Shown: piece by piece, positions 37,219 to 48,501 of the stretch
How positions within the stretch are numbered: the stretch's first letter is position 1
Layout: each line of letters starts with the position of its first letter
DNA from: Chlamydoabsidia padenii
Taxonomy: Eukaryota; Mucoromycota; Mucoromycetes; Mucorales; Cunninghamellaceae
Assembly (NCBI GenBank): GCA_025330725.1
Contig: JAIWND010000003.1
Location: 806,001 to 870,000 of the forward strand
Length of the DNA stretch: 64,000 nt
Direction: 5' to 3'
Notes under the pieces: generated by a model
Database searches by the model: none
What the model was told of the DNA's origin: nothing
Seen by the model: only the letters and a program-made list of their open reading frames with translations
Translations under genes and position numbers: made by a program

Positions 37219-40192
37219 TTAATGTGGTTGTTGTATTGTCGAATAGTCAAAAGAATCTTGTTGATTGGATGCTGGATATGTAGGCTGATGTAATGTTATC
37301 CAAAGAGATGCTGCAGAATTATCATTTTCTGGTTGTAGATCCTGCTGTTGTTGATATGGAGCCATGTTGGTCGGAAGTTTCTTGGATGGAGATGTTGTTT
37401 CAGGAGAAGCAAATGAGAGCATAGATGCAGGTGGATGAGGTATTGATGATAATGATAATGATGGTACTGATAAGGTTGAATAGGTGACCGGTGGGTATGT
37501 ATCTGTTTGGGACGTTACTGGTTGTATGGTGGTATTTGTCGCCGTGGTGTAAGGTCCAAAAGGTGAAGGTATTTCCATGATAGGGTTGTACAAAAAGTCG
37601 GAGAATGGAAGGTCACTAAGGTTAGTCCCAATCATACCATCCAATTTCTGCATGCGAAAGGTGCTGTTGTAAAAATCCATCGGTTGTTGTGTTTGCTGGA
37701 AATGATAATGCTGATGTTGACGATAAGATGGTTCGTATCGATCTCGGTTGTTGTTGTTGTTGTTAAAGTAGGTCTGTCGACCCTCATCGTCAAATGTCAG
37801 TGTCGTTTCCATCCCTGTCGTCTGATTATTGTTATTGGATGTTGTTGTATATACAAGTCGATGTATTCGATCTATCACTAATTTGACATAACGATGGTGT
37901 TGAATTGGTGATCCCAGTAGAATGTCCAGCATAATGTTCAAGTGAGTCCTGGCCAGTTCCACGTGATCCTTGTCCTTCATCATTATTTCAAACACGTTGA
38001 CAGCCATCATCATAGACTCCAAAGAAAAGTGACACCATCGTTGTTGTAGTTGTTTCCAGCACGTCATCAATTCCGCCATAATTGTTGCAGAGTGAAGACA
38101 GATTTCCCTTGCCTTGCGATCCATTGTGGAGTCACCATCGTTACCATCACCAGAGCTGTTTTCATCGTTTTGTTGAAAGTTCATAAAAACAGCATAGAGT
38201 TGACATCGTTGAAAGTGGTATTCAAAGTTGAGTTTGACACATGCTTGTTCCCTGAATGAGTTGCTTTGCCAATTTCGCCGTCTATGATCACCCTTTTTGT
38301 ATTGTAGATGAGGTGGGAGTTGATCGTACCATTGGCAGAGACTGGCGTCGAGTTCAGAGATGGATGAGAGTAGTAGCTGATCTTGAGCAGTCCGTTGAAT
38401 GATGTTGCGATAGATACGTGTAATTAAAAAACGCTTGATCATGTATTCTGCCCGCCACCGTCGTTCACCCACTTCACTGTCGAGTAGATCGGGATGAGCT
38501 ACAGTGATTTGATCTTCGCTTGGTAAAGAGAAGGGCCGGTCGGAGTGTAAGGCGCATAAAGTTTCCAAGAAATAAAGCAGCCAGAAGAATCGCCTGTATC
38601 GTTCCATTTGCATTATTACCCGCTTGCAGTCGCCGTTTGGTCCCTGAAGGTTATTTTTCCTATCACCACCTTGTTCAATATGCAGATTCAAAGCCAGACA
38701 CATGCGAATCGCCAAACCCAAAAAGACATAAGCTTCTGATTCCACTGAGCCCTGATGTTGTTTTTGTTGAGATGGCTGATCGTCTTTTTCTTTTAATGGT
38801 GGAGTTGTAGGAGGTCGTCCAATAGCATATATATACAAGACAACAAGACTGTGCAAAGTATCCATGGTCGGTATCATAAATCGGTCCTTGAGTAAATCCT
38901 TAGCAGCATCAAAGTAACATTCACCAACATTGTTTGGGTCCTGCCCAGGAAAAAGGTTGTGATAAATGGCACCATGTCGCGCCGACCAAGCAAAGATAGC
39001 GTTCGCCAGTAGTGCATCCAATTTTCCTTGATGATATCGTTCGCCAATCGTACCTTCAGAGTCAGTATCAGGTAATCCAATAAAACATTCATTGTATATA
39101 TTAATCATACTGTCTAAGATAAACATGGATGTTGTGTGTGGTTGTGTTTCTTTGTGATGATGATGAGTTTTAGTTTGACAGGTATGTGAGTCGGATGACA
39201 CGTGGTCATGTTCTTTTGGTGAGCAATTTGGTGACCAAGCATTGTATAATGGGAAGGATGTAATCTTCGATCGCCATAATGGTGTTTTGCGTGTGATCCA
39301 GATGGTATTGTCAATGTCCGTCAAAGTTGAATCGCCTGATTGTTGATGATGTCGATCTTTATGTCCTCCTTTAGGTAATGGGTCACAGTTCAAACATGTT
39401 GTGGGATCATCAGTTGCCAAAGTATCATCTTGATCCAAATCGAGCTGAGAGATACCAGATAGTAGGATTTCATACAAATTAGGAGGAGTAGCAATATTGG
39501 TATCGATTCGTAGGCCAGTTGGTGTGAGTGATAAGGTCCATTTGTGAGTGTGATGGTGCTTATCATTTAGGGTCAATAGTGACCTAGATACTGTGGTGAT
39601 GTGCTGTTGAGTGGTTGTCGCTGCAGGGTCCTTCCCATTCAAGTGGTGGGTCACAGATTGAGTTTTATGGTGAATATCCCCTATAGTAGATTCAAGGGAA
39701 TGGACTCGTTGTTGTAAAGTATCCACAATGTCGTTGAGTTTAACAATGTTGAAGAGATCCACCTGAGTAGAAGTACCTTCGTAAGAGCAAGAGACTATAT
39801 TAAAAAGCGAAAAAGTAAACAACTTGTTAGTTCCAACAGTTCCACTTTAATACTATTTTCTTTTTCTTTTCCCCCTTCTTTTACCTTTAGCTTGAGAACA
39901 TCTATCACAAGAAGGATGAGCAGTGTCGCATTTGACTAATGATATGCAAAAACAAAACCAAAAGTGAGTACAAGAGGACTACAAAGGGATTTCCAATTTC
40001 CATAGTGAGTCTTACCTTTTTTTGACCTATAAATATATAAAGAGTTGGAAAAAAGAATAAAGGTGAGTACATTATTGCTGAGTAATAGAATACATCCTAC
40101 CTACAACGGACACATGCCAAAGTCATTCGCATTTTCTTGGAAGCCAACGACTGAGAAAGATCAGCCTCTTGTTGACTATCACAGGGAATCAT
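37219..40192 (-). CDS. Zn2Cys6 fungal-specific transcription factor
   Basis: Four exons (40192-40101, 40026-40016, 39935-39885, 39794-37219) join to 909 residues. The N-terminus carries a Zn2Cys6 binuclear cluster: CVRCRSKKVKCDTAHPSC then DRC-x6-C. A short coiled linker (VKLNDIVDTLQQRVHSLES) follows. The middle region (residues about 250-560; GRPPTT, EAYVFLGLAIRMCLALNLH, RRFFWLLYFLETL) is the fungal transcription-factor regulatory domain (Fungal_trans). The tail is Gln/Asn/Ser/Pro-rich. It should be a nuclear DNA-binding regulator; target genes are unknown. The second exon is only 11 nt and encodes the middle of the zinc cluster. Confidence 0.9.
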
Positions 40193-40866
40193 CCTTCACT
40201 CGTTATCAATATGTAGTATACGTCAAGTGAGTAAAAAGAAGACGACGGATTCCAATAATAACAGTAAAAAATGGAGGGGAAGAAGAACAAAGAGAAATAT
40301 CAAAACTCTATTGGTGTTCTCAAAAAAAAAAAGCGGGGTTTGGATTGTTTTTTTTTTTTGAATGTCCCCACTAAAAATTTAAATTCTCGGATAAAGGAAC
40401 AAGTGCCACATCAATGCAGATTCAAGGTTCCTGTGGTACCTTTTTTAACAATTATTCGCGCGATAGTGAACTCATGCCAACTACCTCTTTTTGTTTTTTG
40501 TATCGATTTAAAGGGAAAGAAATACAAGGGTCCTTTTGGCCCAGACATGCGTGATTGTAGAGAAGGAGAGTATATACATACATTGCTGGATCCTTGGTGT
40601 TTTCGACACGGTGAATTGAATTCTTTTGGTAATATGTAATACATACATAGTTTGCATCTAAAACACTACCTCTATAAAGTGTGACAGTAATCATTTCACA
40701 ACGAATCATGCAAAAGAATCATGTCGCAAAGGTAACAGCGGGAAAACTTTCCTATTGGGGAATTTCGTCCAATCAGAAAACGCTACCCTGTGATCTTGGG
40801 GTATCAATAGAAGGAGGGTTGACATTATACGCAAAAAGAGAGTCGAAAGCATCATAATACATTGGT

Positions 40867-40919
<53 letters not shown>

Positions 40920-41003
40920 CAAGGACAAGATCAATCGACACATTTATTATTCATTAAAACACTTTTACATACTATTCTACAAATCTACATTTAAATTAAT
41001 CCA
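40193..41003. other. Intergenic: Zn2Cys6 factor promoter and NCS6 3' end
   Basis: This holds the element-like AAGCGGGGTTTGG (40331-40343), about 140 bp upstream of the factor and in sense orientation, and a 50-nt A run (40868-40917). Open frames here have low-complexity composition and no family look. Confidence 0.5.
40868..40917. repeat. Poly(A) run of 50
   Basis: Fifty uninterrupted A residues lie about 90 bp downstream of the NCS6 stop codon. It is the longest homopolymer noticed in the window. Confidence 0.9.
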
Positions 41004-41481
41004 TCACCAAGATAAATCTGCCTTTCCCTTTGGCTTTTGTTGTTCGTTGATGATACCGGTAGGGACGCGAGGGGGAGGGGTATGGACAAGAGCAGGATCT
41101 TTGGGTAGAATCATATCAGGAGCAGCATCATCACGCTTGATCGCCGAGAAGTGTTCGATGGTTGGTAAAGGCTTGTCCATTTGATCGGATTCAGCCATTT
41201 GTTTGCGCTATTGATGAAGAAAGAAAGAGGGTTTTAATCTTTCAATGTTCATTTTGATCATACTCTTGTCTTCTTTACCACTTTTGATTCTTTGCCAATA
41301 CCCAATTGAGGCAAACCACGGTTCAGGCCTTCCAAAAGTACACATGCTTTACATACTTCATTTGAAGACATATATCCACATCGTTCACACGTTTTTTGAG
41401 TCGGCATCTTGATTCCAGTCTTGATTTCGAATGCTTCACCAGAATGAATGATATCTATATAACAAAAGTTGGTTAGTCTTT

Positions 41482-41526
<45 letters not shown>

Positions 41527-42446
41527 TTACCGATGATAGAGCTTGGTCGAATAGCTTCCAAATCCTTCAAGAAGGTACGAGCATGACCACGATAGGCATT
41601 AGGAGAGTAGATGCATTCAGTAGAGAAGTAGTCCAATTTCTTAAAGTAAGCATACATGACAATTTCCTTTTCATAAGTGTACTTGAATGGTTTGGATCGT
41701 CGAATCATACTTTCACCCTGTGTGACAATTTCAGTACACCGACCCAAGCGAGCAACATCACCTCTGAAAACTATATAATAAATTGATTAGGTAAGTAATC
41801 CATTCTATGTATACTTTTATATATACTATACTTACTATTCATAAGAATGGTTTCAGCAATATCATCGGCATTATGTCCAGTAACAATATGATCCACACCA
41901 AGCATGACAGACCCACGATCCAAAGCTTGACGTCGGAATACACCACAGTATGTACAATTGTTCTTTAATCCCACTTCTTTAACGATTTCATCCATAGTCC
42001 ACCCATACAGTTGCTTGTAAGACACAATCTTGAGAGGTAGTTCGTATTGTTGTTGGTTTCTTTTCACCGTTTCAAGAGAGTCGTCCCGGTAACCAGTGAT
42101 CCCTTCGTCCACAGAGAGTAGAAACAGATTCAAGCCATAGTCATATCGATCGTTGAGTGTTTTCATAACATGAGCAAGCACTGTAGAATCTATATACATA
42201 TAAAGTGATCAGTTTCTATTCAAGTTGTCAACCATCAACCACATATTTTCTCTTTTCTTTACCTTTTCCGCCCGAGGCACCAATAGCGATCCGATCACCT
42301 CTGTTAAAGAGCTTCGAATCAATAATTGTGTTGTGGATTTCTGTTTCAAAGACATAATAAAAGCATTCTTGACAGATCTGTTGACCAGTTTTAGGTCTCT
42401 TGAGGACAGCCCTGTTCTTTGAGCATAAGACACATAACTTGACCAT
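41004..42446 (-). CDS. NCS6: Cytoplasmic tRNA 2-thiolation protein 1 (NCS6/CTU1)
   Basis: The gene runs from ATG 42446 to the stop at 41004 in five or so exons. The N-terminal zinc site reads [20 protein letters not shown] then CQEC. The ATP-pyrophosphatase P-loop is ASGGKDST, split by an intron after GGK. The central CTYCG and [14 protein letters not shown] motifs and a C-terminal zinc pair ([16 protein letters not shown]) complete the TtcA/Ctu1 pattern. With Ncs2/Ctu2 it thiolates U34 of tRNA-Lys, tRNA-Glu and tRNA-Gln, taking sulfur from the Urm1 pathway. One intron contains a 40-nt homopolymer (41486-41525). Its start is only 196 bp from the next gene's, on the opposite strand. Confidence 0.95.
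41486..41525. repeat. Poly(T) run of 40 in NCS6 intron
   Basis: Forty T residues on the plus strand (poly(A) on the gene's strand) lie within an NCS6 intron. Confidence 0.9.
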
Positions 42447-42538
42447 GATCGCACAAGTTATAAAAAAATGGGAAGAAGAAGAAAGGAAGAAGAAAAGAAA
42501 ATTTTGTTTGAAGCTTACCTTTTTTTTTTTCTGTTGGC

Positions 42539-42555
42539 TTTTTTCAAATCCCGAC
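42539..42555 (+). promoter_or_regulatory. Shared promoter element, NCS6 / unknown gene
   Basis: TTTTTTCAAATCCCGAC sits almost midway between two divergent start codons (NCS6 at 42446 and the unknown gene at 42643). It is the only element copy in this 196-bp gap. Confidence 0.55.
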
Positions 42556-42642
42556 CACGACGTTTCCTATTTCTGTGAGAAAAAAAAAAAAAAAAAAAAA
42601 AAGCACATTCTTCTCTTCTCTCGTTCTCTTTTACATGCGTCT

Positions 42643-45600
42643 ATGGATCTACAAAGTTTGTTAAATCAAGGTGGCTCTGGTCTGACTACCGATGATTTAC
42701 TGGCACTTCAGCACTGTGACAACAATGAAAAGCTCAACAAATTAAACGGCGTTGTATTCGATTACCCTTCCAGCTCTATCGATACCTATCGCTTCTTTGA
42801 TGCGTTTATCCAGTTGGTACTATCCATCCAAGACGATGATGACGAATTCGGACTACAATATGCCAACACAATGATTATTAGTGCCCTACGAACTTGCATT
42901 AATGGCTTATTACAACAAGAAGGCTTCCAGTGGTTGGTCTCTTATCCTACTTATCTCTCTGAAAAGACGTGGCTTCTATTGGAATCAAGATCTGACACTA
43001 CCTTCTTGAATTATCTGTATGGTCTTACCTTGGGGCTAAAGAAACAAGACTCTATCTCTTATGAAACCTGGGTTCGATCGATACTGTACTTTTTGCGGGC
43101 AAAGGTACCTCCCCTGACCTGTCACATTTGGCTCAACTTTACTTATTTGGATGACCGACATCAAGGACAAGTAGGTGCTCGAGCCGCTTTCCTCGCAGCT
43201 ATGGAAGATGGTTTTTCCTCTACTTTACCTGCTTTTATGGAAACAATGACGGGTGCAACTCGTTATTCTCTGATCAACACATTGGAAACAGGCCTTGGTG
43301 GCACTCTTATACGGGATCCTTATACACAAAAAGATATCACATCCGCGGTTGCTGCTCTTGAACATTCCATCCGGTCTCACAGGACAAGTTATCCTCTTTT
43401 GGCTCAAGAACTGAATCGGTTTTTAATAAAGCATGTCAATGCTGAATTAGGTAAATAATCTCCTTTAGCCGTCATCACTCTAGTACTGATCTAATACTCC
43501 CCTTTATTTATATTTATCCTTAGTTAGGAAACCAGCAAAACTCTCAGAAAAGCGGTCAAATCAAAACTACCTAATTACAAGATATCCTAATCTGATAACG
43601 AAGAGCAGCTTTGATGATCTACCTTTGGTGGATGACACTCAATCTCGACTATTCCAACAAGCTAAAAGGCGCTGGGTACAAGCAATGGGGGTGTTTCTAC
43701 CGGATGACTTTGGTATATTCCTGCAACGACTTGTTGTCAGCTTGTATCCTTCCAAAAATACATGTATATTGGATTCTGTCTTGGTGGACTGGGCTGCTCG
43801 TGATCCTTTTGGCTGTCATTTGGTACTCATCGTAGATAGTGTTATGCGACTGATGAACTCTTATAATTATGACAAAACTTGGTCTCCTTATAACTCTTGG
43901 ATTCAAGCATTCGAACTAACAGGTGATGGCAAAGGTTTGGTGACGACTGAAGGTTACAATATCAAGACGGGGGCGGAAATCAACTTGTCCAAATTCAGTA
44001 CCAAACATGATGCGGTCATTGTGAAAGGGTTAGGAAAAATCTTGCAACAGATGACTCTTCGATCTACACCCACTTCATCAACCTGGATGGTGGATTGTCT
44101 CTTGGTGGCCTCCCCTGATGTCATTCGACAATACTTTGACTGGTTAATACAACAAGTGAATCAAGAATTTGATACTGGTAAACTCACCGAACATAACATC
44201 ATGCCTTTTGCGTCTCATCTTCATGGAATTCTCGCCAGACAAGACTTGTATCCTATTGCTCCCTTTGTCGTACCTTCCTTACTTCGTCGCGCTTCTGAAC
44301 ACACTTTGGCTTGGATGATTCAAAAGAAAACAGATCGTGTTGGTTACTTGAAGACAGACAGCGCAAGTCGACGGTACCCTTCTGGACAAATTATTGCCGT
44401 CTACTTTGATGGTGGGACGGATTTATCGAGCAAACATCTGGTGTCTGACCTTTTACGCCATAAGACTAGGAATTACATGGATTATCTGCTCACTTACTTG
44501 CTCAATAAATCACGACAATGTGAACCAACCCAAAAAGGAACTCAATCTTGGCTATCTCGACATTTTATGGAGGCTATTTTATTGGAGGCTAGCAATAATT
44601 CAACAATAGGTGATGGCCAGCAGCAGGAGCAGCAACAACAACAGTATAGTGTGGCAGCGGGGTTATATCGACGACTTTTACAGGACCATACTACTTTTGA
44701 ATGGATCTTTACCACACCTTACTTGGCGGTGGATTCTATGCATATCAGCATCAATTACAAATACACCAATATCGTCAAAACTCACACTGTTATGTCGTTA
44801 AGGGAAACTGGTATGGCTACATTACTACACTGTGTTACACAACTGGATGATTCTCGGCAGCAGCATTTGACAGGAATTTGGATGGATCTCTGGACAACAG
44901 GCGGCAAAACGATGGGGTCGGACATAATGGACCTGCAACAAGAAACCCGACTATGCGTACCTGATTCCATGGTATTACAATGCATTGGACTATACGACCA
45001 AGCCCCGGTCATTATGCGACAGATGATGGAACAGTTTATGAAACTCAGTATCCAAACACGCTTACACAATGGTAAAGGTCAAGTGGAAACGACTGGTCAG
45101 CAACAAACTTTTAACGAAAAAGTCATGGATCTTTTAATGTTATCCGACGCACCTGAAGTGGATGGTCTTTTGGATCTCTATTTGCAACTATCTTACACCT
45201 TTGAAGCAACAAGCGAAACGGATCAAGAAGAAATGGTACAGGCTGTGGTGACTACGTTGATCGAACTGACTGGTGAATTCGACGTATTATTCAAGTACCC
45301 TCTCTATCAGAAATCATCAGGACGACAACTTGCTGGACCGAAACCCGAACCAACTCGTACACTTGACGAATTTGACGAGTATACAAGAATAGCTGAAAGT
45401 GGGACAACGAGTAGTAGTGAAAACAGCACTGATGAATGGTTCGAGAACAACAACAACATCAATAACAACAATAGCAACGACAATACACTTATATCTGGAA
45501 AATCAAGGCGATTACGGCAATCTCTTTTACAGAAACAAGGTAAAAAGCATGGCTCTTTGGCAAAAGCCCTCGTCGAGAAAAAGATGGACGAACAACAATG

Positions 45601-46027
45601 GACAAAGAGACGACGGAGATATGATCACCCTCAAGACGATGACGACCAAGTCCATCAACAGCGAAGGAAACGGCAGACCTCGGAACGATCAATAACAAGT
45701 AAAGAAGAAAGCGATCGTCTGATACAGAATGAAGTCTTGGTAACCCTCTTGCAACGATTATTGAACTTTATCCTTGTGGTTGTATCAGGTGCCGACGAAA
45801 GCAGCCTCTGTCCAGCAGCAAGAAAATCTGTAAGGAACAAGATGGTACGAAACTACTTACTATACGAATCTTTGGCGACCTTGAATCAACACTCGGAAAT
45901 GCCCGCCCATATTCTTAACGACATCCAGGTGATTATAGATATTAGTATAGACTCTCTTGATAAGGATGGCGACACTGTTACCCCTACCGTTATTCAACGT
46001 ATTCTTACCCCTCCATCCTTAGAATAG
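42643..46027 (+). CDS. Unrecognised 1103-residue helical protein
   Basis: Two exons (42643-43450, 43524-46027) encode 1103 residues. I do not recognise the family. The sequence is mostly long amphipathic helices (TFLNYLYGLTLGLKK, VSDLLRHKTRNYMDYLLTYL), suggesting an alpha-solenoid scaffold. A low-complexity basic and acidic linker lies at about 45.36-45.72 kb (NNNNINNNNSN, KRRRRYDHPQDDDDQ). After it a helical end segment resumes (EVLVTLLQRLLNFILVVVSG). There is no signal peptide or clear membrane segment. An Integrator- or Mediator-type scaffold is only a guess. Structure prediction would be the best guide. Confidence 0.8.
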
Positions 46028-46127
46028 AATATTTACTTGATTAATAAAGATATAATCACGTTTACAACCATTATTATTGTTACTGATGATTGCATGAATT
46101 GTTGGTACCTCCAGAAAAGAAAAGATC

Positions 46128-46145
46128 AATTCAAATTCCGCCGCC
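46128..46145 (+). promoter_or_regulatory. Recurring promoter element upstream of RPA43
   Basis: AATTCAAATTCCGCCGCC lies 90-107 bp before the RPA43 start codon. Confidence 0.45.
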
Positions 46146-46234
46146 AGCTCAGCCACAGGCTATTTGACAGGTCAAAATTTTTTACTTGCTTCACTCACTT
46201 TTCTTTCACCTCTTCCACTTCCTCCACGACGACC

Positions 46235-47187
46235 ATGTCCATTGACGATAAAAAACGTAAACACTCACACGACAAGTCTGAAAAGAAGGCCAAGAAATCT
46301 AAAAAGGACAAGGAACACAAAAAACATAAAAGTACCTCTACCATTGTCGAAACCACCACTCGGCGCCCTAGCTCATCACAACCAAATGTCTCCTCTTCCT
46401 TCTCAGAAGTCAGTATCAAGTTATATATTCACCTTGCACCAATGTGGTCCGGCAAGACTATGGAAGGTGTAAACGAAATCCTCAACGCCTTTTTAATGAA
46501 GTAAGTAATGGGGAGGGGGTTATACTATGGCGGACGGGATATTAAAGTAACGCAAACTTTTTTTTTTTTTTTCATAGGCATGTCACTGAAGTTGATGGTA
46601 TTGTATTGGCACACTCTGATGTGGAACTGTTATCAGAAAAAGGAAAAGTTTTGTATGATTCCCCATTCTGTCACTTTTTTATCAGGGCCAAGTTGTTGGT
46701 TTGGAAACCAAAGAAGGGATCAAAACTAGGTAAAGTCTAAAACAAGAGGAATCATGCATACTCTTAACTCACCTCTGGATTGTTTTAGTGGGACGCATTA
46801 ACTTACAATCACAAGATCACATCGGTCTCTTGATCTACGGTACATTCAATGCATCTATTCCTAAATCACGCATTCCCAGCGACAAGTACGAATGGCGCTC
46901 TTCTGAAGAAAATGGCGACAACAGCAACGATATGAATGATGATAATGATGATGCCGAAGAACAAACTGAAGAAGGTGATGATTGGGCACGAAGTCAACAA
47001 GGCGAATGGGTCTTGAAGGAATCTGGTCTTGGTCTTGGTGGTGATAATGGGTCCTTGGAATTCAGTGTCATGGAGTAAGTAGATAATTAACAGGTGACTA
47101 GATGATAGTTGAAGGTATTAATCATTTTAATTGTAATGTAGTGTTATCGAAGCAAATAATATATTGACGGTGACTGGCTCCTTGTAG
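46235..47187 (+). CDS. RPA43: RNA polymerase I subunit RPA43
   Basis: Four exons (46235-46500, 46578-46729, 46789-47074, 47142-47187) encode 249 residues. A highly basic start (DKKRKHSHDKSEKKAKKSKK) probably acts as a nuclear/nucleolar signal. The tip domain (LAPMWSGKTMEGVNEILNAF, VDGIVLAHSDVELL) and the OB-fold region (LVWKPKKGSKLVGRINLQSQ, DHIGLLIYGTFNASI) match Rpa43. It forms the Pol I stalk with Rpa14 and contacts Rrn3 during rRNA transcription initiation. An acidic stretch (NDMNDDNDDAEEQTEEGDD) is inserted near residue 190. The gene starts 208 bp after the preceding stop. Confidence 0.85.
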
Positions 47188-47550
47188 TTTATTATCCCCT
47201 TGTAACCCATTCCAACTCATACACACCCCTCCCATCCTTACACGAATTATGATTGTCATCCCTTACTCCCCTTTTACATTCATCATTTACTCTACTTTCT
47301 CATTTGTATACACCCATATTTTTTTTTCTTCTTCCTCTTCTCATTTTATCATTACCATTATATCTATTTATCAATAAAAGTAACGAAATCCATTTGCCCA
47401 TGTAAATAGTACTAATAGATCTTACCCAGCATTGATCTGGAATGGGCGCTGTCGGGATTCGAAAATAGAAAAAAAGATTGAAATAGGGTAATTCCCCCCC
47501 AATTTCATTCTTTCCTTTCCCTTTTATCCATGTAATCTAAAACCAAGACC
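47188..47550. other. Intergenic upstream of small coiled-coil gene
   Basis: The RPA43 3' region is T/C-rich. GTCGGGATTCGAAAAT at 47451-47466 is an inverted element copy about 85 bp before the next ATG. No gene is seen. Confidence 0.5.
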
Positions 47551-47983
47551 ATGGCTTCCACTACTGATCTATCACCACCACCCTTTGATTACGATACCAT
47601 CATTAGAAACATTACACAAGCAAATGGCACACAAGTAATCAACAACATTGACCAATTCTTAACACAAGAGGGTATTACTTTGGGGTATGCTGAAGGTAAG
47701 TCTTTGGGTCTCTACCACACTTTTTATTTTAACGTCTTGATTTTATTTGATAGCCGTGAAGAATACGGAATCAATAGACAATGCTACACTACTGGAACGA
47801 CTACATGCAAACGACATTGTGCCTCAACAAACTCGACAACTTGTCCAAACTTATTTTGCCAATGTTGAAAGGATGCAAGGACTAGAGACCGAATCGGTAA
47901 ATGCTCTAAAGGAAGTGGAACTAGCTCAAGTGTCATTGGAAAACATTATACAAGATTTGGAAGCCAAAAAGAATGACTTGTAG
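47551..47983 (+). CDS. Small coiled-coil protein, unrecognised
   Basis: Two exons (47551-47695, 47754-47983) encode 124 residues. An N-terminal segment (FDYDTIIRNITQANGTQVIN) precedes a helical, Glu/Gln/Leu-rich C-terminal half (LVQTYFANVERMQGLETESV, LENIIQDLEAKKNDL) that should form a coiled coil. The size and layout recall small subunits of multi-protein complexes, such as BLOC/BORC-like or kinetochore subunits, but no family signature is certain. It has its own promoter element and a clean intron, so it is very likely a real gene. Confidence 0.75.
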
Positions 47984-48501
47984 TATTAGAAATAGCCAAT
48001 AGTGTTTTGTTTATAATATCAATAAAAATCCTTAGTTATTAGTCTCTTTCTCTCTCTCTCTCTTTATTCGTAACGACCCTTGTCCATCTTATAGGGGACT
48101 CTCAGGAAGGTGGCGGGGATTAACATGGGCAAATGGATGAATGACAATGTAATCATTGATTCTGTTGTATTGAACAAAAAGATCTGTCTAGTTAGACTTC
48201 TCTGATTGGCTGGATTTTCCATAATGGCATCAAGGCACACTTTTAATCAACTGGTATGGTTGACAATTGAGCACATAAAACACTCGTACTGACTTGGTTT
48301 GGGGGAATAGGTCCCGTTGCCAATGAATTGATTCACTGTTCATGCATAGTATTATTCAGGGCTTCCCTGCGCTATTTGAGCTCACCGACGGAATTTGAAT
48401 GAACATCGGGAAGTAGATAGAAACCCGCCGTCATCAAATTTTTCTTTTCCCTCTTTCTTTTTTTCTTCTTCACTTCTCCTTTTTTACATTGAATCTACCT
48501 A
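47984..48501. other. Intergenic upstream of PRP3
   Basis: There is a (TC)n run at about 48042-48062, an inverted element CCGACGGAATTTGAAT at about 48385-48400, and AAACCCGCCG near 48421-48431. No gene is seen. Confidence 0.5.

Noticed and set aside
40271..40639. Open frame of 122 codons upstream of the Zn2Cys6 factor
   Set aside because: It has Lys/Phe-rich low-complexity composition from homopolymers, no family look, and overlaps the promoter region of the factor.
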